DNA of 64,000 nt from an uncultured Streptomyces sp. (GTDB taxonomy: Bacteria; Actinomycetota; Actinomycetes; Streptomycetales; Streptomycetaceae). The notes beneath the pieces were generated by a model that saw only the letters and a list, made by a program, of their open reading frames with translations, searched no databases and was not told the origin of the DNA. Every line of letters begins with the position of its first letter. Positions within the stretch are counted from its first letter, which is position 1. A program made the translations under genes and the position numbers. The DNA is taken from the NCBI RefSeq assembly GCF_947488945.1, contig NZ_CANLBS010000002.1, positions 1 to 64,000 of the forward strand. The letters run 5' to 3'. Of this stretch, positions 1-7,318 are shown piece after piece.

Positions 1-71
1 GACCAAGTCCGCGCATCCCCCACCAGATCACTCACACACCATCAACGAGCCTGCACCCAAAGCGTTTCGGA

Positions 72-332
72 TCAATAGCGCCGTATGAGCGCAAGCGCCG
101 ACGCGGCACAGGCTTCGCGATCCCAGTTATCGACGCCTACCTGGCCAACCCGCCGGCGCGCCGTCCAGAAGCCCGTGTCATCCGCGGGCGGGATGATGCC
201 TACCTGCCGACCTCCTGGGCCTTCATACACGATGCGCAGGTGGTCAAGCGCGGGTATGTGGGGTGGTTGTGAGCGCTCCGCAGCAGGCCAGTCGCCAAGA
301 ACAAGCCCTTCAGGATCTGGCCTGCCGCCCAT
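72..332 (-). CDS. Small hypothetical protein, last gene of leftward trio
   Basis: This is an 86-residue frame that lies 16 bases after the stop of the larger leftward gene at 349-1512. Its C-terminal half reads like a compact folded domain, with alternating hydrophobic residues and a final helix rich in Ala and Leu. No family is recognised and no catalytic motif is visible. A clear ribosome-binding site is missing before the ATG, so the true start may lie inside. A long opposite-strand frame covers the same DNA, but codon use and the shared strand with its neighbours favour this one weakly. Confidence 0.35.
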   Translation of the reverse strand: MGGRPDPEGLVLGDWPAAERSQPPHIPALDHLRIVYEGPGGRQVGIIPPADDTGFWTARRRVGQVGVDNWDREACAASALALIRRY

Positions 333-348
333 GCGCGGGATACGGGCC

Positions 349-1512
349 TCAGTGCTCCAGCAACTCTGCGCTGATCCGGTCCCAGGTCGGTCGGGGGTTC
401 TCGACCGAGCGTACGACCGTGACCAGGCGGCCGTCGAGGAACGTGTCGAGCCGATCTCCTGTCAGGGTGGCCAGTCGCTCGCGCTGAGCACGGTGGTCCA
501 GTTCCACGCGCTCGCCCAAGATACCGAGCAATACCTCGTGCCGCGCCTCACCAAGGGTGTCGCCCGGGATCCAACGCCCCCGGACAGGTACGCCAGCAAA
601 CGTGCCGATCTCCTCCTCCTCGCGGCTGAAAGCCCGGTTCATCGCTGCCTCCGCCGCCGGCCCCACCCGGCTGATCGCCGCCCTGGTGGCAGCCTGACCG
701 CTGACCACACGAAACGGAGCCTGGATCGCGAAGTCTTCCTCCGGGGACGGGTCGGCCATGCGGCGGAGGTCGGGTCGGGGGACGCGGAACTGCCAGGGCT
801 TCCCGCCTCCCGGTGTCTCGATCCATCCGGTCTTGAGGCCCTTCAGGGCGAGGGAGTCCTCGGGAAGGAAGATATCGACGTAAACGCCGCCCTGGCCGAT
901 CCAGACCCAGCTCATGAAGTAGGCATGATCACCGTGGTCGACGGACCACTGGGCGAGCTTCTCCAGACGCTTCCGCTGCTCCGGGGTGCCTTTGCCTGCC
1001 GGGAACATCTGCTTGGCGCGCCTTCGCCGACCCCGTGCTTCTCCGGCGACCGGCCCGTCGGCCAAGTCGTACAGGAGATCCGGTCGCACGCCCGTATTCG
1101 CGTAGACCCCACGGAGCTTTCCAGGCAACACGTCGAAGCTGCTGAGCCCGCTGGTCGTGTGCTTCCAGTCGAACAGGACCTCACTGGCAGCGCTCATCAC
1201 ACCGAGCCCGGTGCACTCGCTGACGAAACGCTGGATGTGGCCAGCGCTGGAGTCGAGGGCGTAACACTCGGCACCGAGCTGCCCCTTGCCCTGATCGCCG
1301 ACGATGTAGCTGAGCAGCAGACTGATCTCGTGATCGCGTACACGCTGGTCGACCGTCTTGCGCAGGTCACAGGCAAGGGCATTGACGTTGACCATGGCGG
1401 CCAGGGAAACCGGCAGCGGGCCCTGCCCGATCTCGACGGCCCGGACAGCCTCCGCGCCAGCCTTCCCCTTCTCGATCGTGAAGCGCCACACCCGGGCGCG
1501 CACTGTGCTCAT
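349..1512 (-). CDS. Hypothetical protein, 387 aa
   Basis: The protein has no family I recognise. The N-terminal third looks beta-rich and mentions no signal peptide or membrane segment, so it is probably cytoplasmic. A basic stretch around residues 160-170 (RGRRRRAK) could contact nucleic acid. The middle holds an aromatic, strand-rich segment (YFMSWVWIGQGG), and the C-terminal part is helical and charged. The gene follows the leftward gene ending at 1553 by about 40 bases and is followed by another small leftward frame, so the three probably form one transcript. A 507-residue frame on the plus strand covers it, but that frame is rich in Arg and Pro and has no domain, which marks it as a shadow. 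Confidence 0.7.
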   Translation of the reverse strand: MSTVRARVWRFTIEKGKAGAEAVRAVEIGQGPLPVSLAAMVNVNALACDLRKTVDQRVRDHEISLLLSYIVGDQGKGQLGAECYALDSSAGHIQRFVSECTGLGVMSAASEVLFDWKHTTSGLSSFDVLPGKLRGVYANTGVRPDLLYDLADGPVAGEARGRRRRAKQMFPAGKGTPEQRKRLEKLAQWSVDHGDHAYFMSWVWIGQGGVYVDIFLPEDSLALKGLKTGWIETPGGGKPWQFRVPRPDLRRMADPSPEEDFAIQAPFRVVSGQAATRAAISRVGPAAEAAMNRAFSREEEEIGTFAGVPVRGRWIPGDTLGEARHEVLLGILGERVELDHRAQRERLATLTGDRLDTFLDGRLVTVVRSVENPRPTWDRISAELLEH

Positions 1513-1552
1513 GAAAGAAGCCTAAGGTCTGCTTTTCGTCGTGAATTACGCG

Positions 1553-2659
1553 TCACCGCACAGGTTTGGGACCGGTGTCCAGCTCGCCGTCCAGAAGGGC
1601 TTGGATGATCCTCTGAGTGCGGGCCCGCATCTCGTGGCTGAGGCCGGCGAGATTGCGGTCAAGTTCGGCCTGCGGCAGGTCAAGCACCTGCTTCATCTCG
1701 CCTACCAAGGTCGGCCATCGCGCCAGTGTGGCAGCCAGGTCCTCCACGTTGCCGAACCAGTCGGCCCCGCGTGCACCCAGGACGAAGGCCATCAGGAGGA
1801 CGGCCATGAGGGGCTCGCTGTCCAGCGCGGTGTGTCCGCCCATACCGGCGAAGTTCTTGTTGCCGGTCATAGCGGCGACAGCCCGGCTGAAAACGGGGAG
1901 CTGGAGGAAGAACGCCGCAGCTGATGAGCGAGCTTCCTTCCATTCGGTATCGGTGGCGTCGGTGAGTGCTTCGGTCATCCGCGGCAGGGAGACGAAGTCG
2001 GCAGCGCCGACGAGGACGCTCGCCGGACCGGTCAGCCAGGGGCCGGCGTCCTCCACGCGATGCCGTCTGCCCGGAGAGACGCCAAGGACCTTCTCGACCG
2101 TCTCCGCCTCGTCTTCGGTCACGTTCGGCTGGGTGCCGAGGGCGAAGATACGAAGCAGCTGCGCGACGGCGGTCGCCCGTTTGCCTGCCGGGACGCGGAT
2201 CGGGCGGGGCAGAGCGTCCTTGCCTCGCTTCGCGGCCATAGTCTCGGCGACGGCGTCCACAACCGCGTCCTGGTCGTCAGCTGGGTCGAGGCCCCGGCTG
2301 GATGCCTCCGTCTGCAGGAGCTGCTCCAGCTCGTGCGACAGGCCGTCCATCACGGCGGTCGCGGAGGCCCGGACAACGTCAAGGGCGAGCGGGAAGCCTT
2401 CAATCCACAACACGACGCGCAGCACGTTCACATTCGAGGTGTGCCTGCGCCAGCGCAGGAGCTGGACCAGCTGGCGGTCGCTGCCCGGCGGGTAGATCCA
2501 GACCGGACGGTGCCCGTCGTTGCCAACGCGGACGGGACGGGGCATCAGGCCGTCGCGTCGAAAGTCCTCCAGCCGCCGCTCGGTCATTACGCTGAAGCCG
2601 GCGGACGTGGCGGCGAGAAGGAGGTCGTCGCGCCGCAGAACACGGAGTTCAACTGCCAT
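1553..2659 (-). CDS. Hypothetical protein with MerR-like N-terminal helix-turn-helix
   Basis: The start chosen is the ATG giving MAVELRVLRR, because the 27 residues in front of it are Arg-rich and unlike a protein N-terminus. Residues about 8-70 look like a MerR-type winged helix: a segment that could be the recognition helix is followed by an RRLEDFRRDGLMPRP stretch and a conserved-looking YPPGS turn. The rest (about 80-360) is a long helical region of unknown function, with repeated Leu/Ala heptads and a DALTDATDTEWKEAR segment. It probably binds DNA and may control itself and the downstream gene at 349-1512, which follows after about 40 bases. No sensor domain is recognised. The regulator assignment is an inference from the fold signature only. 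Confidence 0.65.
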   Translation of the reverse strand: MAVELRVLRRDDLLLAATSAGFSVMTERRLEDFRRDGLMPRPVRVGNDGHRPVWIYPPGSDRQLVQLLRWRRHTSNVNVLRVVLWIEGFPLALDVVRASATAVMDGLSHELEQLLQTEASSRGLDPADDQDAVVDAVAETMAAKRGKDALPRPIRVPAGKRATAVAQLLRIFALGTQPNVTEDEAETVEKVLGVSPGRRHRVEDAGPWLTGPASVLVGAADFVSLPRMTEALTDATDTEWKEARSSAAAFFLQLPVFSRAVAAMTGNKNFAGMGGHTALDSEPLMAVLLMAFVLGARGADWFGNVEDLAATLARWPTLVGEMKQVLDLPQAELDRNLAGLSHEMRARTQRIIQALLDGELDTGPKPVR

Positions 2660-2832
2660 GCGGAGCAACGTTAGTGGCGCAGTGGGCGACCGGTCGAACC
2701 GAGTACTCCCGTCCCGGGCCGCTCTAACTTGCAAACGCACCTATGCCCGTTGTCACCAGTGGCTTTGCTCTGCTTCTGTGAGTGAGCGGCGCCAATTCGA
2801 GCGTCTCTCCCTTCTCTCGGAAGGACTGACCT

Positions 2833-2985
2833 ATGTCCAGGAATCAGGTAGCGGCCGTGACTGGAGTGATCGTCCGTGCCCTCGCCAAACGGTGGGCTGA
2901 CGCGAACGGCGTCAGCAGGAGCCAGAGCCTGCTGCTCGCCTGGGCGGCTGGCGCCCTTGCGTCGGTGGTCGTCATGCGTGTCTGA
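2833..2985 (+). CDS. Small protein, 50 aa, Ala-rich C-terminal helix
   Basis: This short frame begins at an ATG with an AAGGA ribosome-binding site seven bases upstream and ends just before a strong hairpin terminator at 3025-3064. The N-terminal half is basic (VRALAKRWAD), and the last 18 residues (LLLAWAAGALASVVVMRV) could form a short membrane helix or an amphipathic helix. Nothing else is recognised. The good start signal and the terminator behind it are what support a real gene. Confidence 0.5.
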   Translation: MSRNQVAAVTGVIVRALAKRWADANGVSRSQSLLLAWAAGALASVVVMRV

Positions 2986-3024
2986 CCCAGTGGATGGAGT
3001 AAACGGCCGCCTCCGCAGATGCGT

Positions 3025-3064
3025 CGAAGGCCCTGGGAACCATGGATGGTCCCCAGGGCCTTCG
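3025..3064 (+). terminator. Rho-independent-type hairpin terminator
   Basis: Two 13-base arms (CGAAGGCCCTGGG and its complement) pair perfectly around a 14-base loop. No T-tract follows, which is common in Streptomyces. It sits 40 bases after the small gene at 2833-2985 and is well placed to end its transcript. Confidence 0.8.
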
Positions 3065-3212
3065 AGCCGGAGTGGATGTGAACGGGTAAGGCGGCAGATG
3101 CTGGTGCTGGGTCCTGCCGACGCGCGGGGGGACTCAGAAACTGCCCTCGTGGTGCCATTTGCCGAGCTTCGGCGCGTCGCCGTTCGACGTCGACGGACAC
3201 AGTTCGCCGGGG

Positions 3213-3304
3213 GCAGACAGGAAAGAGTGCGGAAAGACTGGCCAACGGCCGCGAGGGCATGTCAACGTAGACAACCTTGCAGAAATCCCCAGGTCAGAGA
3301 GGTG
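3213..3304 (+). repeat. Leader element, copy 1 of 2
   Basis: The segment starts with GCAGACAGGAAA, contains GACTGG and ATGTCAACGTA, and ends with a CCAGG...GGTG stretch just in front of the DUF317 start at 3312. A second, clearly similar copy in the same orientation lies at 50691-50778. The shared blocks are separated by short diverged stretches of about equal length, as expected of a regulatory region and not of a coding sequence. Confidence 0.6.
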
Positions 3305-3311
3305 TTTGCCT

Positions 3312-3665
3312 ATGACCGCACCCCCTGCGGGCCCCGGTTTCTCCACCACCGTTGAAGCCCTGCGGCTGCGTGAGTGGCAGCTTGGCCCCGGTCGGCCCAC
3401 GCTGGTCCTGGACCAGTTCTCTGCGGAGGACTTCCACCTGATCGTGGACGATCGCGCGGACGTGCATGTCAGCTCGAAGGACGGCCGTTTCTACCTCGGC
3501 TGGTTCCCGGACGGCCGCCCCGGCACCGACGGTGAGGGATGGACGATAGCCGTCACCGGCACGGCCGAGGTGCCCGGCTACCACCTGTCGTTCGACACCG
3601 AGACGCCGGCTGACATCGTCGCCGCCGCCGTGGCGCGAGTGTTGGAGACGTCGCGGCGCGTATGA
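3312..3665 (+). CDS. DUF317-like protein, short
   Basis: The ATG giving MTAPPAGPGF was chosen because the frame upstream runs through the conserved leader element. The 117-residue protein is a single small alpha/beta domain of the DUF317 type found almost only in Streptomyces and relatives: strands around LGPGRPTLVLDQF and FYLGWFPDGR, then a terminal helix after a FDTETPADIVAAAVARVL stretch, which is the usual end of these domains. Its function is unknown. DUF317 genes are often found on plasmids and integrated elements. Its stop overlaps the ATG of a 32-codon gene, beginning a chain of coupled genes that ends with a larger DUF317 protein at 4031-4885. Confidence 0.8.
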   Translation: MTAPPAGPGFSTTVEALRLREWQLGPGRPTLVLDQFSAEDFHLIVDDRADVHVSSKDGRFYLGWFPDGRPGTDGEGWTIAVTGTAEVPGYHLSFDTETPADIVAAAVARVLETSRRV

Positions 3666-3760
3666 CCGTGCAGAACTCAGCGGAAGCCCTCGCCCGGAGG
3701 ACCGGCTTCCTGTCGGCCTTCTTCGCTCCCCGTCCCCTCACCCCAGGAGGCCCTTCGTGA
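3662..3760 (+). CDS. Tiny coupled ORF, 32 aa
   Basis: Its ATG overlaps the stop of the upstream DUF317 gene (ATGA), and its own stop overlaps the GTG of the next gene (GTGA). This double overlap is why it is called, because the peptide itself (MTVQNSAEAL and a Pro-rich tail) shows no domain. It may be a real microprotein or only a translated spacer that couples ribosomes from one gene to the next. Confidence 0.5.
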   Translation: MTVQNSAEALARRTGFLSAFFAPRPLTPGGPS

Positions 3761-4047
3761 CGTCCCCGGAGATGACCGTCGGTGATCTCATCGATCTGTT
3801 GTCCGCCTGCGACCGAAGTGCTCCGGTTCGCCAGGCCATGAACCCATTCTTTCCGATGGCACACCGGCTGGCACAGGTCGTGCAATCGGTGGACGAGACC
3901 GGCCGGACCGTCGTCTACCTGGCCGAGGGGCGGGACGAGAGTGCACAGCTCGGCCATTTGCCGCCCGAGGTGGCCGTTGCCCTGACGTGGCAGGGCCCTG
4001 TCCAGGCACCCCCACGCCGACCCCGCCGCCGTGCCGGCGGCAAGTAG
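3757..4047 (+). CDS. Small hypothetical protein, 96 aa
   Basis: The GTG start overlaps the stop of the 32-codon gene before it. Residues about 5-80 look like one compact domain: an opening TVGDLIDLLSACD helix, a middle part with paired hydrophobics, a VVYLAEGRDE strand and a LPPEVAVALTW helix. The last 15 residues are basic (RRPRRRAGGK) and could bind nucleic acid. No family is recognised. It sits between two DUF317 genes and overlaps the next by 17 bases, so it belongs to their operon. Confidence 0.7.
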   Translation: MTSPEMTVGDLIDLLSACDRSAPVRQAMNPFFPMAHRLAQVVQSVDETGRTVVYLAEGRDESAQLGHLPPEVAVALTWQGPVQAPPRRPRRRAGGK

Positions 4048-4885
4048 AACCCGCATCGAGCCTTTGGAGGCGCCCCTGTACCCCGACTTCCCTTTCGACC
4101 CGTCCACTCCGCGTGGCGGCCAGCCCGCGTTCTGGGTCGGGCCCCGATATCTGGCCGGTGATGATGGGCGCCTCTACGACGCCGTCGCCAACACGCTTTC
4201 TGGCCTGGGCTGGACGAGCCTGACGATCGTCCGCGGTCGTCACCAGCCGGACGAAGCAGATGAGGACCGCCAGGTCCTGCGCAGTACCATCCTGCACATC
4301 AGCCCCGACACCCTCCGGTGGGCACAGTGGAGCTTGGCGGACGAGCCGTTCCACCTGGGGGATCTGCCGATCGCCTGGCAGGTTTCCGCCCGCCCGGACA
4401 CGAGCAGCCCGCTCGCTCAGTGGTCGGCGTACTTCACCTGCGGCGTCCCTGGCGAGTCCGTGGCCGACTTTCTCGTCGCACTCGATGCCCGCGACCAGCC
4501 CGCCGTGCCGATCGCGGGCCCCGAGCTGGTCCTCGACGCCGTCGCCTCACACGGCTGGTTCCGCGACATCGACCAGCCCCGGGCGGCGGCGACGGATCCG
4601 ACGTTCACCTCGCACATCAGCCTCGGCGAGGTGCCGCCCCTCATCCAGGACGGCGACCCCCGCGCTTTGACCACCGAGGTCGACGAAGTGGGATCGGCTG
4701 GGTGGCAGGCGTGGGCGGAACCCGCGCTCGGCGCGCCGTGCCTGTGGGCGGTGTCCTTCGGCGCGAGCGTCCCGCACGACCTCGTCGCGGCCTTCGCCTC
4801 CTCCCTCAGCTCGACCGCGCCGGTCCTGCGCCGGGTGCTGCCCGAGGCCACCCAGGCTCGCCTTCTGCGCGCGCCAGCCATCTAA
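4031..4885 (+). CDS. DUF317 domain protein, 284 aa, two domains
   Basis: The protein carries two copies of the DUF317 fold. The first runs over about residues 35-150: it has the typical opening WVGPRYLAGDDG followed by a helix and a GLGWTSLTIV strand, and ends with the ADFLVALDARD helix. The second covers about 155-270, starts near AGPELVLDAVASHGWF and ends with HDLVAAFASSLSS. This tandem arrangement is usual for the family, whose function is unknown. The GTG at 4031 overlaps the preceding gene by 17 bases. A TTG at 4063 is an alternative start. A hairpin terminator follows the stop by 29 bases. Confidence 0.85.
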   Translation: MPAASRTRIEPLEAPLYPDFPFDPSTPRGGQPAFWVGPRYLAGDDGRLYDAVANTLSGLGWTSLTIVRGRHQPDEADEDRQVLRSTILHISPDTLRWAQWSLADEPFHLGDLPIAWQVSARPDTSSPLAQWSAYFTCGVPGESVADFLVALDARDQPAVPIAGPELVLDAVASHGWFRDIDQPRAAATDPTFTSHISLGEVPPLIQDGDPRALTTEVDEVGSAGWQAWAEPALGAPCLWAVSFGASVPHDLVAAFASSLSSTAPVLRRVLPEATQARLLRAPAI

Positions 4886-4913
4886 CATCCAGCCAGCCCC
4901 TCCCGACGCCCGC

Positions 4914-4948
4914 AGCCCGGCGCCCTCCTCATTGGAGGGCGCCGGGCT
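4914..4948 (+). terminator. Hairpin terminator of the DUF317 operon
   Basis: Fifteen-base arms (AGCCCGGCGCCCTCC and its complement) pair around a five-base loop, followed by a short pyrimidine-rich run. It lies directly after the last DUF317 gene and before the leftward lipoprotein gene, so it may serve both strands. Confidence 0.85.
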
Positions 4949-5070
4949 TCCTGCTTCCCCGACCGCGACAGTCGCGGTGCACCGTTGATGTCCACAAGGC
5001 TTTGCCCCTGGGACGCACTGCTGCCCCCGACGCACAGCGTTCGGAGGCAGCAGCAGGGCGGATGGGCAGG

Positions 5071-5766
5071 TCAGCTCGTTGTCGTGGCCTTGTCGAGGGC
5101 CTTGTCGAGGTGCCGGTCGACGAGGGCCGGGGAGCCGGAGACAATCAGCAGCAGACTTCCGTCGCGGATGGCGGTCTGCTTGACCACGGTGCTCCGTTCC
5201 CTGGTGGAGAACGTCAGGAGCTGGCTCCACTGCTCGTCGCCGAGCTTGTGGGGCGGTATCAGCTTCTGCGAAGCCATGTCGATGGGGGTGCCGCCGACGA
5301 CGACCTGATAGGTCGGGCACCCGGTCATCGCGTCGAAGATCCGGCCGATACCGTCGGACAGCTTGGTCGGGTTGTCGCTGTACAGCTCCTCGGAGACCTC
5401 TGAGGAGCTGCCCCCGTAGGTGAACTCCGCCTTCGCCTTGCGCGGGAAGCTGAGCGTGCCGCCGGTCGCGGCGTCGCCGCCCAGCTCGCTCAGGGCTGGA
5501 CAGCCGATGACGGTGACGTCGTCGTCCTGGGAGGGGCGTTCAGGCTTGCGGAGGTAGCCCCTGCCCAGGTCGCTCTTGTTGAGCAGGCGCGTCTCGAGCG
5601 CGGCCGACGAGAGCAGGGCAGTCTGCTGGGCTGTGTCGGCCTGCTTCCCGGGACGGGCGGACGGTGTGGTGTCGGACGGGTTGCCGACGGTGTCGGTGGA
5701 GCAGGCCGGTACGGCGAGGAGGGCGGCGGTGATGCCGAGGATGGTGGTGGCGACGCGAACGCGCAT
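5071..5766 (-). CDS. Secreted lipoprotein, unknown role
   Basis: The N-terminus is a classical lipoprotein signal: two Arg, a hydrophobic stretch, then the lipobox AVPAC with the lipid-modified Cys at residue 22. The mature part begins with a disordered Ser/Thr/Pro linker (about 23-50), followed by an alpha/beta domain of about 180 residues with two Cys (VIGCPAL and MTGCPTY) that probably form a disulfide. This resembles the extracellular sensor-like domains of actinobacterial lipoproteins (PknH-type or LppX-like), but I cannot assign it firmly. It should be anchored on the outer face of the membrane. It is a single gene, converging on the DUF317 operon. Confidence 0.75.
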   Translation of the reverse strand: MRVRVATTILGITAALLAVPACSTDTVGNPSDTTPSARPGKQADTAQQTALLSSAALETRLLNKSDLGRGYLRKPERPSQDDDVTVIGCPALSELGGDAATGGTLSFPRKAKAEFTYGGSSSEVSEELYSDNPTKLSDGIGRIFDAMTGCPTYQVVVGGTPIDMASQKLIPPHKLGDEQWSQLLTFSTRERSTVVKQTAIRDGSLLLIVSGSPALVDRHLDKALDKATTTS

Positions 5767-5845
5767 GACGGAACTGACCCCTTGGTGCTAGGCGACGGGT
5801 GGTCAGTGCGGGCCCGAAGGCCCGGTGGGGTCGTAGGAGTGGTGG

Positions 5846-6340
5846 TCAGTGCCCAAGGTGGCGCAGGCAGTCCTCGAACGTGGCGTGCGTCGCGTCCGCC
5901 GGCCCGCTGTTGCGGTTGTACCAGGCGGTGTCGAGGCGCCTCTCCTGCTGCTGGTGGCCCGCCCGGCAGCGCAGCCAGATCTGGTCGCGGGTGGAGAGGA
6001 TGAGCCAGTTCCGATACGCCCCGCACTCGGCGCAGGCGACCATCTCGCCGTCGAGGACCAGGGGCTGCGTCCACGGCATCATCTTGCCACCGAGCTGGTC
6101 GTGGCTCGGTACGCGCAGCTCCGGCGGGAGGAAGTCGTCGACGACGGCGACCGGCTCGGTGTGCTCCGGTGTAGCGCGCGGCGCCCCGAGGCCCGGCGGG
6201 ACCTGGTTCTGCATCCGCGCAAATACCTCGGCGAACTGGCGCTGCTCCTCGCTCGGCCCCTTGGCCCTGCGTCGTATTCGGTGAAACACCCTGGCGTCCT
6301 CCTCTTGCCTCAACCGACTCGCTTCATGATCGTGCCTCAT
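5846..6340 (-). CDS. Hypothetical zinc-ribbon-like protein, 164 aa
   Basis: The first 60 residues are charged and helical. From about residue 100 the sequence holds VACAECGAYRNW and then a WLRCRAGH segment, a CxxC plus C...H arrangement that suggests a small zinc ribbon which may bind nucleic acid or a protein partner. The last 25 residues end in a FEDCLRHLGH tail. I do not recognise the family. The gene is leftward and ends 79 bases before the lipoprotein gene starts, so the two may share a transcript. The ATG at 6340 is the only good start in frame. Confidence 0.65.
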   Translation of the reverse strand: MRHDHEASRLRQEEDARVFHRIRRRAKGPSEEQRQFAEVFARMQNQVPPGLGAPRATPEHTEPVAVVDDFLPPELRVPSHDQLGGKMMPWTQPLVLDGEMVACAECGAYRNWLILSTRDQIWLRCRAGHQQQERRLDTAWYNRNSGPADATHATFEDCLRHLGH

Positions 6341-6476
6341 GCCCCTGGCGGTTTCAATTCACAAAGTTCACAGTCACTTTCCGCAGGTCATGAGGTGTTT
6401 CCTCGCTTCTTGGGGGCTGGCGTTGCTCCAGGCGAGGCGCTTCGAGCGAGGTGAGGACCGTCTACCGTGGCATGAC

Positions 6477-7292
6477 ATGACTGTTCTTGTTGTCGGCGGC
6501 GGCGGTTTCCTGGGCGCCGAGTTGGTCCGCCAGGCATCTGCCGCTGGACATCGCGTCGCCGCGACCTTCGCGACCAGGCCGTGTGATGGTCCGGAGGCCA
6601 CGTGGTACGAGGTGGACCTGCGGGTCGGCGACGGTGTCGAGGAGATCGTTGCCTCGCTCGCCCCCTGCGTGGTCATCAACGCGAGCAGCGGCGGCGCCGA
6701 CTGGGCCGTCACGGCCGATGGCTCGGTCCGCCTGGCGATGGCTGTGGCGAAGTACGGCTGCCGCCTCGTCCACGTGAGCAGCGACGCCGTGTTCTCCGGC
6801 GCGCGAGTCCACTACGACGAATCCTGTCGTCCCGATCCCGTCACCCCGTACGGCGCAGCGAAGGCCGCGGCGGAGACCGGCATCCGGCTTCTGGCTCCGG
6901 ACGCCGTCGTCGCCCGTACCTCTCTGATCATCGGCGGCCTCCAGTCCGAGCATGTACGCCTCGTGCACGACCTCGCGACCGGCTCCCGATCCGGAGCCCT
7001 GTTCACCGACGACATCCGCTGCCCCGTGCATGTCGGTGACCTCGCCGCCGCCCTGCTGGAACTGGCCTTCACCGACGCCCGCGGCATGCACCACCTTGCG
7101 GGTACCGATGCCGTGAGTCGTCACAGCCTGGGTGTGCTGATCGCTGAGCGGGACGGCCTCGATGCTTCCCGACTGCCGAAGGGCCTCCGCGCCGGCACCT
7201 CGCTTGCCGGCGCACTCGACGTCCGGCTCGACAGCCGGGCCACCCAGGCGAAGCTGCGCACGACACTGCGCGGCGTCCACGAGTTCCTCTGA
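6477..7292 (+). CDS. RmlD-like NAD(P)-dependent sugar nucleotide reductase
   Basis: This is a short-chain dehydrogenase of the extended type, closest in outline to dTDP-4-dehydrorhamnose reductase (RmlD). Residues 3-12 contain the Rossmann nucleotide-binding motif GGGGFLG. A VHVSSDAVFSG strand carries the catalytic Ser/Thr region, and the YxxxK pair appears as YGAAKAAAE at about residue 125. The C-terminal half has the substrate domain with FTDDIRCPVHVGDLA, typical of RmlD. At 271 residues it has about the usual length. No other sugar genes are nearby, so the substrate is unknown. The upstream in-frame extension to 6339 was not used, because the residues before the ATG look non-coding. Confidence 0.85.
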   Translation: MTVLVVGGGGFLGAELVRQASAAGHRVAATFATRPCDGPEATWYEVDLRVGDGVEEIVASLAPCVVINASSGGADWAVTADGSVRLAMAVAKYGCRLVHVSSDAVFSGARVHYDESCRPDPVTPYGAAKAAAETGIRLLAPDAVVARTSLIIGGLQSEHVRLVHDLATGSRSGALFTDDIRCPVHVGDLAAALLELAFTDARGMHHLAGTDAVSRHSLGVLIAERDGLDASRLPKGLRAGTSLAGALDVRLDSRATQAKLRTTLRGVHEFL

Positions 7293-7318
7293 GGCGCAGT
7301 TGCACCGGCGGCGGGGGC

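Larger units (their letters stand above)
2986..3311 (+). promoter_or_regulatory. Intergenic leader before the DUF317 operon
   Basis: This stretch of about 325 bases holds the terminator at 3025-3064 and, at about 3213-3304, a conserved leader element that also occurs at 50691-50778. Between them I see no convincing gene. The leader contains the short inverted repeat TGTC-aacgta-GACA (about 3260-3273), a plausible operator. It probably carries the promoter for the operon that starts at 3312. Confidence 0.5.

Noticed and set aside
85..1608. 507-residue plus-strand frame
   Set aside because: Arg/Pro/Ser-rich with no domain. It is the shadow of the leftward gene at 349-1512.
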